A DNA stretch of 64,000 bases from Collybiopsis luxurians FD-317 M1 (Eukaryota > Basidiomycota > Agaricomycetes > Agaricales > Omphalotaceae), in assembly GCA_000827265.1 (NCBI GenBank), contig KN834749.1, positions 857,500-921,499 of the forward strand, read 5' to 3'. This document shows positions 42,624-54,451 of the stretch, piece by piece. Numbering within the stretch: the stretch's first letter is position 1; every line of letters starts with the position of its first letter. The notes beneath the pieces were generated by a model. The model did no database searches. It saw nothing but the letters and a program-made list of their open reading frames with translations, and had not been told where the DNA came from. Position numbers and translations under genes: made by a program.

Positions 42624-44954
42624 TCATGACGCCAAATCTCCAAGGATATCCTCTTCTTTAATCTTCTTCTCCCAGCTAAACTTTGAAAAACCACCATTGA
42701 AATCTAGCCTCAGCATTAGCCTCTCGACATGTCTTCTAACATCTACGGCTTCCTTGTTTTTACTATCTGTACGTGACTTGGACACATTGGTCATTGGAAT
42801 ACGCGACATATTGAACGTCGTATGAGCATTCATTACCATGGACTTGGAAGCGTCTGCAGAAGAGGATGCAAAAGGCCGCTGAAAGGTCGAAGATGACAGA
42901 TGCCCGTAAAAAGTTATGAGGAGATCGTGGAATGTCTGGTGAACCAGGTTAACTAATATAAACGAGGAGAAGAGCACCAAATCTCAAACCTCATTAATTT
43001 CAGAAACAACTGATCGTCTGTCTTTCACCAAAACACCGACTTCGTCGTTATCACCCTCTCTTAATGACCCCTCAAATAACAGCGCTGGTAATATATCCCC
43101 ACCCCACCTTTCCACTTGAGCTACGAATCGTTCGCACACTTCGAATATGCCGGCCAGGGTCGAAGTAACGTCTGCGTTTGCGAGGAGACAGCCAGTAAGC
43201 AGTCTGTCGAGGTAAGTCGCGTGAATTTGACGAAGGGTGGTAAAATCTAGCTTTGACAGAGTGACTCCGCCCAGATTCGACATTGTACTACGTGAAGTAG
43301 GCATCTTGCTGTGTGCATTGGTCATTGTTCCAGGTTTTTTGCTGAAATCCTCCTCGGCACTTTGAGTATTCAGCTGTTCTTTCAACCGACAGAATTCGAC
43401 GTCCACAACGTCAATCATTACATAACCCATAAGGGTATCCAAGAACCAGCTCATATCCCTCACAACTCCCCATCCGCATCTCAGCAGCTCTTTTCGCGCT
43501 TCCAAATCTCCTGTGCCGCCTTCGCCCAAGCCCGTCCACCGCCGTCGGGCGCGCTGGGAGTTGGACAGCGAAGACCAGCATGAATGGATGCTAGTGTGTG
43601 TTTTTCGAAGGGTGGAAAGATATGAGAAGAGGGCTCCGTAGGATAACAGTTCTGCGGGGTGCACGAAAAGGTCAAGGGGCCAAGTAACAGTATATGTGAG
43701 GATCAGAGGTGTTCCAAGGAGTGCTGCAGTGAATGGGGAAGAATCCAACGAGCTTGGAGATGATTGAGATAGAGAACGCGCTAAGGAGCCTCCAAGGGAA
43801 GGAAGTAATGGTCTAAGAGGCCCGGAAGGAAGAAGAAAACGAAGATGCGATAAGGCGGGATCATCCTGAGCGTTTGTCCCCAAGGAGGCACGGAGGAGAG
43901 CAAGGTTAAGATCTTGTTCCCTTATCATAGAAGAAGATCCTGAACGGACTGTCAGGCGGGAGAGTTTCAAACGTTCAATCTCACGAATGAGAGATAAACT
44001 GAATTCTCCGTTGCGTAACAGGAAGTAGTCGGCGCTGCGATCGTTTTAGTGAGAATACTTTACAAAGTTGTATGTGACGCACAACGAATCTACGGCTTCC
44101 TCCACCGTTTGTAAAGTAAGGACATTTGCCCAAAGCCATTCACTGACATTCGTCCTTATCTGCGAAACAACATTATCGAAATTTTGCTGGTCATCGGGTA
44201 GAACACTCTCCAGATTTCTGGCATATTCGATAGCCAAGTCTGTAGGAAGTTGTGTCTGGCCCTTTGCAGACTTTATGGTGGCTATAGCACGTCCCACGTA
44301 AAGGATGGAGTCTCGAGACTGGGATGATATGCAAGAGGGCACGCAGCCTTCCAGAAACGTGTAAGACTCGGAGACAAGGGGATCTAGATTGGATATCGAG
44401 CCATGAATCACGAACGAAATGAGTTGGACACGCCAAACGCGTTCGACGGCATGGGAGAGCTGGGTGAAAATGTTGGCTATTCGATTTACGCCTGTCTTTG
44501 CCCGCTCCAAGAGCAAATCAATCAATGGGCCTGGTTTTGTGAGTTTTCTGGACTCCAACTCCTTGACCAGCGAAAGCAAGGCAGCCAAAGGCGCGTCCCA
44601 CTCTGCGAATGTAGCCCGTATAGCAGAAAGCGGGACAAAGGAGCCGCTTGCCACGAGATTTGAGTCGCGTCTAAGAACATTTTCTTCGGTGGTTATTACC
44701 AATGCCTCATATTCATTTTTGAGAATACGATTAATTGCAGCACACACTGCGGAAACATATCGCGAAGATGAAGACTGAAGTTGAGCGCAACCAGTCTTGA
44801 CAGTTCGATATCGCAGAGCGATCTGAGCCAGGGATTCTATGCATTGCTTTTCACCGGGATGAAGAAGGGGTAAAAAAGAGGGGTGAATGGAGTGGTGATC
44901 GTTGAGTAGCGACGACGGATGGCCTCCCAGAACGAGTAGGAGCTCAGCGAGCAT
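42624..44954 (-). CDS. GCP4: Gamma-tubulin complex component 4 (Spc97/Spc98 family)
   Basis: Subunit of the gamma-tubulin complex that nucleates microtubules at the spindle pole body. The model has three exons (44954-44059, 44034-42990, 42935-42624), 750 residues. MLAELLLVLGGHPSSLL at the start and AWD-like helices mark the GRIP1 half; LKDYFLL-type ADYFLLRNGEFSLSLI, LPLDLFVHP-like TWPLDLFVHPAELLSYG, and ADASKSMVMNAHTTFNMSRI mark the GRIP2 half. The frame is interrupted by a TAA at 44048-44046. It is bridged here by a 24-nt intron (44058-44035) with GTATTC donor, CACTAAAAC branch-like site and GCAG acceptor; flanking homology is continuous. The alternatives are a null allele, an assembly error, or stop readthrough. 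Confidence 0.85.
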
Positions 44955-45255
44955 GGGCAGATCTGGGATACTGATGCTGCCACGCGAGAGGACCGCATTG
45001 CATGATGAGGCCGGAAAGCCGAAACTCTCGGGATTTAGGCTTACTTGCAAGGAAAGGATTATTCAACGAAATTAAAATTTGTACGCAGATGTTACTAGTC
45101 AGAGCGTTGTTAAGTTAAAGTTCCATTTCCATTACTCGAGACTACTCTGTAATACTCTGTATACACGGCTGTTCGTTGTTCTCCCATCACTCTCAACCGG
45201 CCCGGTCACTCCTAAGCTCAGCTTATGCCTGCAAATAAGATCTTTCATCCTCACC
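44955..45255. promoter_or_regulatory. Divergent promoter region of GCP4 and the TBC gene
   Basis: 301 bp between start codons. An open frame of the TBC gene extends upstream into this region (from 45079), but the ATG at 45256 begins the acidic N-terminus and is preferred. Confidence 0.45.
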
Positions 45256-47479
45256 ATGGGCGCCGACGATGACGACCTCTTCCATATCCCCCTAGAACCT
45301 TCTTTAGATATTGACGATGCTTTCGCTAGTACCGAAGATCCAGTCTCTGCTTTTGTTTTTTCTCCAGATACTATCCGAAATGATTTGACCGACAACTGGA
45401 AAGCTGACCGCTTTACTGAATCTACTACCGGCTCTGTATCAACCCTCAACGTTCATAGCGATGACCGCTCGGATACAGAAAACACAGGTTCATCCGAATT
45501 CGTATCAATACCCTTGTCCAATTCGCAGGACGATCCCGGAGAGCTGGTGAATTCTGAAGCCATTCAAGATCATCTCCCAGAGACTACTGAAGACCCAGAA
45601 GAACATCCGTATCCTGCTGTAGTCATTGATATATCTGAACACAAAGTTACAATATCTGCAGATAATACGCACACCAGCGTACCGCTAACTTCCCCAAACC
45701 AATCTAATCATTCTCGTACATCTTCTGTCGCCGGTTCAGAAAATTCAGACCATTCCACAAAATCTTTACCCGTTCCCGAACCAAGCAGTACCACACCAAA
45801 ACACGTCGAGTTCACCGCATCCTCATCTACATCCGTCCTTCCATCTACTTCTGCGACTGCGGCTGTAGCCGTGGCGTCTAGTTCCACATCAGCGCAGTCC
45901 TCTGGTCTAAAACCCTCTCACCCTGTGCATCGTCCCACCCGTTCCGCGGGTCCAAGTGTTCTGGAGAAAGTTCGAAGCAAAACCCGACCAGTGAGTATAC
46001 TATTGATCGGAAAGATGGTCCTGTTCAAGTCCCTTTTTTTAGTCATTCCTTCCCCCAAAGAGTCGCCGAGAAGATGACAAGCATATGGCCGATTGGGAGG
46101 ACATGATGAAGCACAGTCGTGCTGCAGGTAAAGCCTTTCCGCTCACTTTCACGCTAAACTATAAACTGATCCACTCATCAAGCGGAGAAGCGGCGCAGGG
46201 CACTGCAGGAACGTCGTTTAGCCCGAGAGAAAAAGATCGAAGATTCACTTCAATTCTGGGAAAAAGAAATCGTCCCCGACTGGAGGGTGGTATACAAGAA
46301 TCCGCAGTTGCGGAAGGTATGGTGGAAGGGCATACCTACAAAGCTACGAGCAAGTATGTGGGAGCGCGCAGTCGGCAATCCTCTGGCGCTGAGCAAAGGT
46401 ATGGATCATTTCTTACATGTAGCCAGAAGCTTAGTTCGCGTTCCGCAGACAACTTTCGCTCATGTAGTTCTCGGGCAAAACGTGCGTTGAGTACCGGAGC
46501 CTTCTCCAGCGCGACCCTCTCCAAGATTGAAGCCGATATCGCATCGACTCTTCCGGGCTTGCATATATTCCACCATGAGACTGGTCCTTTATACTCGGAC
46601 CTCAAGGACCTACTCACCGCTTGGGTCGTGTCACGGGCAGATGAAGGATTAGGGTATACCCCCGGAGCGGCCAAGATCGCTGCAATGTTCTTGATCAACA
46701 TGCCTATACAGCAAGCATTCGTAGTGATGAGAAATCTCCTCGAACGCCACTGTCTCAGAAGTTTCTTTGGTGGAAGTGGGGCCAAGGAAGATGTGAGTGT
46801 CTTATATCGTGAACGTTCTGAGGTTGAGATTTGCGCGTTAACGATAGATAGGTCGAAGCTTACTACAGGTAGGACTTTTAGTGCTTTAAATTTATCGGAA
46901 AGAAAGACGCGAATCTTTATACTAGGATATTCGATACCTTGTTAGCAGACGGAATGCCGAAAAGTAAGTCCATCTAGCCTGCTCGAGTTTTCCTATTTAT
47001 TTCTTTTCATTTTTTACCAGTATACTTTAATTTCAAACAGCACCAGATATCTCCGGCCTCTTATCTTCCGGATTGGATCATCCCTCTCTTCCTCGACCAC
47101 CTTCCATTTGAAGCTTGTGCTCGGATATGGGACGTTTTACTCCTTGAGGGCGATTCGTTTTTGTATCGAGCTGCGATAGGTATCCTTGCCGTACTGGAGC
47201 CGAGACTGTTCTTTCCAGATCGGAAGGAGCTGCTGGAGCTACTGAAGTATGGTTTCCATATTCTTCACTGTAGGCTGTAGTCTAACACCTTTCAATAGGG
47301 GAGAGAATAGGGCAGCTATCGAGGTAGCCAAACGAGAGGGCCGTCCGCTTGATGGCGGAAAGTATGAAATATATGGGGTCGATGAGGAGACGCTTTGGGA
47401 GCGAATTGATTCAATGGATGAGTGGTGGAAGCAGAGTACGTGGAACCGGTTAATCCGAAGGGAACTGCCGGACTTGTAG
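45256..47479 (+). CDS. TBC-domain protein lacking the usual catalytic fingers
   Basis: TBC domains activate Rab GTPases. Eight exons (45256-45990, 46043-46127, 46183-46398, 46449-46792, 46852-46868 of 17 nt, 46926-46963, 47021-47246, 47299-47479) give 613 residues. The first 245 are disordered, Ser/Thr-rich and acidic. A basic helix follows (EKRRRALQERRLAREKK), then the TBC domain: VWWKGIPTKLRASMWERAVG, IEADIASTLPGLHIFH, DEGLGYTPGAAKIAAMFL, and later YLPDWIIPLFLDHLP, ARIWDVLLLEGDSFL, EPRLFFPDRKELLELL and STWNRLIRRELPDL. The arginine-finger motif IxxDxxR reads IEADIAS and the glutamine-finger YxQ reads YTP, so it may bind Rabs without activating them. Confidence 0.9.
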
Positions 47480-48233
47480 ACGTGTGGATTAGCTTATACA
47501 GGGTAATCGGTAAGGGGATAGGGAGACATATGTACAGTATCTTAGGCGTACATACCGTACTAATAACTGCAATATTCCACGCTGTGGCCAGTGGGAAGGG
47601 TAAATTATTGATTCGGATCCGCTAAATGGTAAAATGAAATTAATAATTAATGTACATACTTCGGGATGTCAAAGCTGCACTTACGAAGTCCGGCCATCGG
47701 ATGTTCCTACCATTTTAGGGATGGTTGAAGCGCTCGGTAACGACCATGGTTCGCGTTTGTCCATAAGGTCTGCCGAATATAGTAAGTTCTCACTCATCTC
47801 ACAGCTAGCAGAACCTGGTCAAGCTAGTAATTCTTCCGAGTAATTTGCCAGGGTAAAGTGCATTAATTTCCTGCCATATGCTGGCCATATGAATCGTTCC
47901 ACTCGAAGGAAAATTTACCTTGTCAAGGGTGTGCATTCCGTCGGCCCTGTACCACTTTAAATTTCCTTCAGGATTGTCACGAATTCCGAACCAACTGCAT
48001 ACATAGAATAATGTCATGTAACTAAATGATTTGATATCTCGATCCACCCAGATGTTCCCAAGGTGAATGATTGTAAGTAATCCATATTTATATGGCGAGA
48101 AGTATTTATGGGTCGAATTAATAGAAAGATACGCGAGAACTACATCTGATACACAGCCAAATTCCCGAGAGAACCAAGTCAGAAAGCACAACAGCCTGAG
48201 ATAGATATGTCATGTCCCTCATGTCCGTCAGCT
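47480..48233. other. Intergenic stretch between convergent genes
   Basis: 754 bp between the TBC gene and the acyltransferase gene, which end toward each other. A 128-codon minus-strand frame at 47805-48191 is present but shows no family signature and no supporting splice sites, so it is not called. Confidence 0.45.
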
Positions 48234-50042
48234 TTACAGCAACAACTCTTCCATAGAAATCAGAATGTTATCCCAGAACCGGTCAACGACACCTTCCTCA
48301 AAACCATTTTCATCGTAACCGAGGCTTACCCAGAGCTTCCCTACAAAAGTGTAGCCGAAAAGTAGCATGGCACTGGAGCGTTGCCGACTCCCAGTTGTAA
48401 GCGTGTGGAGTTTGACTTTGGGGAAAGTTGCATGTTTATAGATTCCATCAAGGTTGCCCAGCAGCGAAAGTCCAATCAAAGCAGCCGCGGAAGAGCTCGA
48501 TTTGACCGTAACCGTAGGAGGTGATACTATCCCACGCGCCTTGTCGTCGTCTTCTTTAGCCCAGCATCGAGCACGTTCTCCTCTCTCTTTCGCCATCTCT
48601 CTGCTTCGAGGAACCACCATTCGGTGTTTTGCGACTTTTGTGCTCTGGTCCTTGGCACTTTTTGCTCGATACCAGAATACCTTTGCCAAATCATCTGAAG
48701 GGGGTAGAAATCCTGGGAGTACGACATTAAAGTAAGAGATGGCGATGAACCAATACGAATCGTTCAACTCATCGGCCGAAAGATAAGGCCGTAAATTGAG
48801 GGCGGAATACATCATGCTTTACGGTAAAGATTAGAATGAGGATACGAACCAGCGCAATGAGAACACAGGCTTACATCGGGAGGTGAGGATTATCATTACG
48901 CGTTCTGGCCCAAGCGATGTTGCATATTGCAAATAAGGCACTTGAAATGCTCACGTTATGAGACTTGCACAATTTGAGCATTTTTCTTGTCCGCTCTGAA
49001 TCGAATGCAACCGTCGGAACCACCGTTTTTCGCGGTCTTCCTGACCGCTTCGGGAATGAATGTCCTCCCTAAAGGGATTGGAATTTAGCCATGTATATGC
49101 AGAAGATTTGAATATGCTTACTATCAATTTGTCCTGGCTCTGCAAAAAATCGACACGAGATGCGAGCTTGTAGAGTCGACCTCTCTCTTCATTTGGTAGC
49201 CGGTCTTCTAGAGAAGTCGGCAGAGACATTTCCTATCCCGCTGTTACTGTGTTATCGCCGCAATTGAGTACCGCCGAGACTTACGGAAAACTGCCCCCCG
49301 TAGCGTATTCGCCATTCTTCCTTCATCAAGCCGTACAATTCGTCGTTGCCTTGCTCCGAAGACAGGAGTGTGAAAAAGTCGTTTGCAAACTGATGAAGAG
49401 CCATCCCGTCTCCCACAAAATGAGTTGTGCATATCAAGAGATCATAGTCATTCCATTCTTCCGCCGAGTTGCATTGCAGCGAGTCTTTGTTTTGTGAAAC
49501 GATAAGACACGAGAGACGATCAGCAGACAGTATACGAGGGCCGTTCAAGTATGAGTCCAAGAGTTCTGTGGCAATACATGTCAGGGCTGACCTAGTTTCC
49601 TTAAAATGAGTGCAAAAACATACCATCTTTGGTTCCAACGCGATACTCGAGGTTTTTATTCGCGTCCAGCAGCGCACCGTCGGGCGAGGTATAAGGCTTG
49701 AATCTGTCAAAATTTTTGCTATACTTAATGGAATTCAGCGCAACCAGCGGAAAAACTCACACAAATCTAATGTCATCGTAGTCATACATTTCAACACTGG
49801 AAGCGAGTAGGGGATGTTTCAGACGAAGAATTGCCCAGACTTGGGCGACTCTTTCTCGCTCGGTCGTCTGAGCTTGGGCAGAGAATCCAAGGTGTAAGTA
49901 CCTATAAATCTTAAACAAAACGAAAAATCATGAGGAACGCAACCTACATATCGTTTACCCCACTCTCGCGAGAGGGAAGAAAATACGAGGCCTCCGTGTC
50001 TCCGAGCCTTCGTTCCAGGCGGGTCGGATTTTGCAGACGCAT
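48234..50042 (-). CDS. HxxxD-motif CoA-dependent acyltransferase-like protein
   Basis: Member of the fold shared by chloramphenicol acetyltransferase, BAHD enzymes and condensation domains. Seven exons (50042-49948, 49901-49761, 49703-49624, 49565-49285, 49232-49122, 49068-48875, 48816-48234) give 494 residues. The N-terminus reads RLGDTEASYFLPSRESGVN and continues RVAQVWAILRLKHPLLAS. The active-site motif is in DLLICTTHFVGDGMALHQF (His-x-x-x-Asp-Gly). After it come KLCKSHNVSISSALFAICN and MYSALNLRPYLSAD, two other family landmarks. Substrate and acyl donor cannot be told. The gene is next to, and on the same strand as, the GDP-fucose transporter, 633 bp upstream. Confidence 0.83.
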
Positions 50043-50675
50043 TGGCAGTAGTCGAGGATGGGTTGTTAGCTTGGAGGAGGGGACCGGGAATAGAGAGAGG
50101 ATGGCAATACTCAATGGAGTTTATAGCTCCAGGGACCGTCAGCCACACAGGAGTGCCAGCAATTATACATATTGTTGGAATGAAGGTTGGATGGTTCCGA
50201 CTCGCTCGATTCTAAATTTCCTTTTTTTGCGACGGAGAGTTGCAGGACTACATGTGTGTTATCGATCGATCTTCCAATTGGTGTTTGACAGGACAATGAA
50301 CCCCCGCGTAAAACTCGGGCATCGAACAATATTTGACGAATGGAGACAGAGTTGAACGTGTGACAGGATAACATACTTGACGCCAACACAGCCTCTGAGG
50401 GTATCTCGGGAAGTCCTTCAGTCGCCAAAGCCGCCAATAAGGACTTGGCGGTATTTGGCCATCTGAACCCGTACATCGTGGCCTTGATTCTGAGCAGCTC
50501 AGGGGGTTTACAAAGGTCCGATTTTAGACATATCCATATAATACAAGAAGCCAGGTCGGGCCCGGGGGCTGCTGTACGAAATTCTGACTGTGCTGGGCGA
50601 CAAGTTCATGTATCAAGTGCCTGGACGGTTGTTTTCTATGTATTTTACTCGGTAAGATTACGACAGAAGCAGCTT
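50043..50675. other. Intergenic stretch, no supported gene
   Basis: A minus-strand frame at 50111-50476 starts well (MYGFRWPNTAKSLLAALATE) but soon loses protein-like composition. I could not link it to an exon with family similarity. It may be a decayed gene piece or chance. Confidence 0.4.
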
Positions 50676-52196
50676 CTATCGTTCCTCTTGCTTGTCGGCT
50701 GACCATATAACGTCTGACTCCTCATTCTCTTCTTTTCGGCTTGCTGCTTCCAAGTCGCGAGCTGGTTGGATAGGAGGAGGTTTGAACTCGGAGGACTTGA
50801 CCCATGTGTAATACCTGCCAAAATATTGACATTCTGAATCTTTATGTTGTCAATCATAGTTTGGTACTCACATTGTACCGCCAAGGATAACAAGAATAGA
50901 CGAAACGCGATTCCTGGAAACAACCAATCAGTTGAAGCAAGTCAACTTGTGCAAGGCACCTACGTGGTCAAAATATCGTTGAAGATCCAAACTCCGAGAA
51001 GAGTTTGGAGGACGCTTCTGGCAGCCTGTTGTGCGGTAAATACTAGTGATCCGATTGGGAAGGAAGAAAGAACGTACGCTGGAGAACATGTGCGTTACAG
51101 GGGATGTCACCTTGATAGAGATGAGTACAATGTATTTCTTCTCGATTCTAAATTCCGCCAACCTTGATGGACAACAATCCAGCAACACATAGCAAGAAGC
51201 CAAATATGCCAGTTACAACGCATCCCCACGCAAAGACTGTACCGTTCCAATCGCCTCCAAGTAGCTTCGCATGGAGGACCTGCAGCTCGCCATCGAAGAT
51301 AACGAACGGGAGCAAGAACACGGCCGAGCCTGCATTAGTCCACCTGTGAAGAATGAGCATCCTGAAAGGCAGCAGTAGAAATAGACGTACCAGGCAAGCT
51401 GAATTGTGGAATTCTCGCAGTGAGGCAGACTAGATTTGATAAGGACGGCGTGAAGTGCAATCATGAGAGAACTCATGACCCCGTAAAAGAGAGATATGAC
51501 CGTCGGTGCAGCAGTCAAAGGAATGGCTTGCGACGGAGCAACGCCAATAAAGAATCCCATAGAGACTGCAATAGCAGCGGCAATCGTCTTTCCAGAGGGC
51601 AGAGAGTGGGCGTGAAACGACGCTACCAAAATTGTTAAAGGTAGCTGGAGTCCCCTTGCGATCTACGATAATAGTTGAGCTGTCAGAATTCTCAATTGTT
51701 CAAACTCGTACTTGCCTGAAAGAAAGAGGCCTCGACATTTCTCAGGCACAAGGTATTGAACTGATAAGGAAGAATCAATGCTACATCGTAACCTCCACTT
51801 GGGAACGATGTACTTACCACTAGGCCAACTATGTTGACCAGCACGACTGGGACCAATTTCTTGGCGACATCCCAGTTAAACTTGGGTATCTCGACACGTT
51901 TAGTCACAGCGGCAGAAACGTGTAGCAAGACTACGGCGATCAATAGTTGTACCAGCAGAAAGACCAAAGGAAGCTCCGGTGAGTTACTTAGGACAGCCTT
52001 GTTCCTACAAGAACTTGAGTATACGCTTTTCGTTCGACACAGGTAACTTACACAAAGACCATCTAGCTCGACGACCATCAGCAATGATCGTTCGATTTGT
52101 CGAAGTAGGAAGACTCACAACCAAGGCAGCTGACATGTAAAATGCAACCACACCGAAAACCTGAAGAGACGCGACATTGATAGTTGGGACGGCCAT
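50676..52196 (-). CDS. GDP-fucose transporter (SLC35C1-like)
   Basis: Nucleotide-sugar transporter of the drug/metabolite superfamily that carries GDP-fucose into the Golgi or ER lumen. Ten exons (52196-52119, 52061-52051 of 11 nt, 52004-51818, 51760-51716, 51662-51391, 51343-51163, 51111-51079, 51025-50964, 50913-50872, 50814-50676) give 349 residues and about ten spans. Signatures: MVFVNKAVLS, ELPLVFLLVQLLIAV, FNTLCLRNVEASFFQIARGL, ISLFYGVMSSLMIALHAVLIK, LSIKVTSPVTHMFSSAARS and NRVSSILVILGGTMYYTWVK. The motif around SFFQIARGL is typical of GDP-fucose carriers. The fourth intron (51715-51663) is GC-AG with a perfect CAG then GCAAGT donor. It is divergent from the fucosyltransferase-like gene. 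Confidence 0.92.
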
Positions 52197-52554
52197 GACG
52201 AGAGGTTGAGGAATTGAACATGGTCGCAGTTGTTTATTATAACGGAATTGCAAAAGAAAAGGTGCACGGAGATACCACGGTGTCAGATCATTGGGGATGG
52301 TTCCCCGGTACAGGTGTACCTTAAGCGAAACTGGATAAATGATACATAATATAAAAACAAGATCGGTTCTCCGTAAAATTATGTTACGATCTGATCGATC
52401 TATTCATCATCTCAACTCGACCCGGACTATGTTCTCGGTTCGGTCACACCTAACATCAACTCTTTAGATATGTCAGAAGTCTTTCCATTTCGTCTCTGTG
52501 CCTGTATCAAACCTTCCTCTTCTTCCCCTCCTCCCTTCTACTCCCTCCTTTCCT
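52197..52554. promoter_or_regulatory. Shared promoter region of the GDP-fucose transporter and fucosyltransferase-like genes
   Basis: 358 bp between the two divergent start codons. A TATAAAA-type element lies at 52350-52356, near the middle, followed by a repeated GATC-rich stretch (CTGATCGATC). The plus-strand gene has a CT-rich leader just before its ATG. The layout would allow joint control of substrate import and use. Confidence 0.5.
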
Positions 52555-54451
52555 ATGGACGGCAAGTCTCTCCTCCCAAGAACGAGCTCCGACTCGGAAG
52601 ACTCTATGCGCCTCTCAAATATCAAAGAGGCTCAACTGCGGTCATTTTCCAACACTCGAGCAAGGCGCAGAAACATCATTGTTGCTTGTTTGTTTTTAGT
52701 GGTCCTTTCTTCCGCAGGAATGCTCGTTTTTCTTTTCTGGACACCTTATTCCTGGCGCCTGGCTTCCCCTGTGTCTTCGTCGACCCATGAAAACTTGACT
52801 CAAGTCGACATCAACGACAACGAGCAACTGCAGGAAGAACCCCCCGCACTCCAACCGCTTGATCCCTGGGACCCTCAGCTATCGTTGAACGGCCCGCCTA
52901 CTGCACAGTTCCGGGGTATGACTTCTTTTGCTCAAACTATGATCTGTAACGTACCAACCACCTCGCAGATAACCTCAAGCCGGGGGTCAAGTATATCACG
53001 TCTTGGCCTGCTGCCGGTTGGAGTACGTAGCTTATTTTGCGATCATCCCCAACATAGCTGACCTTTTTCTGAACAGCTAACGATGTTATGACATATGTCA
53101 GTACCGTCAGCGCCCTTGGGACCACCGAACTGCTCACTTTTTGTCCAACAGGCCAATATGATATATTTGGGTTTCATCACTGACCGTGTGCCAGTTGTAC
53201 CCATGTTCACTCCAAGCCACATAAATATCGGTGCGGCTACCCCACCCCCAACGATTGCCTTTGGCGATGTTTTCGACGTTCCGCGGATGCGTAATCTCAC
53301 AGGAAAGTCAATCCTGGAATGGAGAGATCTCAAAGACCCCCACAGCGAGGTTGTTGATGATATCGGATGTTGGAATGTCTGGGAATCTGTTCAGTACCAT
53401 GAGCATTTTCCACGGAGAAGTTCAGTCCCGGATCACCTTAAACTCGGTATGCGAGACCCACCAAGTTTATCGCAACGCCTTCATGCTTAACCATTTCTTC
53501 TAGATATCTCCTATACCAAGACCCCACATTGGGTAAAGCTTATCCCCGACTTTGAACATGACGCTCACGCTCCGTTCTGGAGTCTCGCACGACTCGCCTT
53601 CCATGAGGGCCTTCGTGACCCAAATCTCCTCGTTACACCGCTTCCATCGCCTCTTCACGGGGTTTCTCTACCGCCAGACGAAGACCTTGTATGTTTCGAT
53701 TATCTGTATTACGTTTGCGCGCAGCAGGTAAGATCTGAATTTCTCAACTTCTCCATTCGACTCACGATTCGCAGCCGTACGAGTATGACAAGGATTACAG
53801 CCCGGCGTGGAGATACGTCGCTCAACATATGCATTGGGTCCCCTGGCTAGAGAAGCTCGCCAGTTCATATGTCAACCGAGCACTAGGCCTTTCTGAAAAT
53901 GAACCGACGCCTCCCGTAGGTGTTTGTTTCATTTCAGAGCTTCATTTCATTAATGATTTACTCCATTAGTACATTTCAATCCACATTCGTCACTATGATT
54001 TCGCAGGATGGTGCGGAGACGTCCCGCTTGATGAATGTTTCGCATCTATACCAGTCATAGCACGACGAGTTCGGGAAGTTCAGGAGCAAATACGAGAGGA
54101 GAAGGGTATCACGGTCAATCATGTCATAATGACAAGTGACGAGAGAGAAGAGGCGTGGTGGAAAGAGGTAGCAGACCAAGGCTGGAGATTCCCCGATCAC
54201 AGCCGAACGAAAGAGTTATTCGGAGACTGGTACGCAATATGCCGTGTTTGACTGTTCAGAGGTTGATAGAATTCCTCTTCCTCCTTAGGTATCCCGTCTT
54301 GATAGATGCGGCCATCCAGTCCGCCGGTGCAGGATTTGTTGGCACAGACCGGTCAACAATGTCCATCATGGCAATGCGCCGTGTACAGTCGTGGCAAGGT
54401 GGAGCTACCCGCCTTGTAAAATGGGGTCACGCCGGAGCAGATGACCATTAG
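52555..54451 (+). CDS. Type II membrane O-fucosyltransferase-like glycosyltransferase
   Basis: Likely GDP-fucose-dependent protein O-fucosyltransferase relative of the Golgi or ER. Eight exons (52555-52915, 52969-53022, 53077-53096, 53152-53446, 53504-53727, 53775-53915, 53970-54229, 54289-54451) give 505 residues. A 40-residue cytosolic tail with RARRRN precedes one span (IIVACLFLVVLSSAGMLVFL) and a lumenal stem. The catalytic part reads KYITSWPAAGWTNDVMTYAN, TDRVPVVPMFTPSHI, and FGDVFDVPRMR. The C-terminal half has YISIHIRHYDF (the HxR donor-binding motif), VIMTSDEREEAW, and GFVGTDRSTMSIMAMRR, the order found in POFUT-like GT families. Acceptor substrate is not known. Confidence 0.85.

Noticed and set aside
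44046..44048. GCP4 as a pseudogene because of the in-frame TAA
   Set aside because: The rest of this essential gene is fully conserved on both sides with no other lesion; a tiny intron or base error is more likely, though not proven.
47805..48191. 128-codon minus-strand frame between the TBC and acyltransferase genes
   Set aside because: No family signature, no splice links and residue composition close to chance.
50111..50476. Minus-strand frame between acyltransferase and transporter
   Set aside because: Only the first 30 residues look protein-like; it could not be connected as an upstream exon of the acyltransferase.
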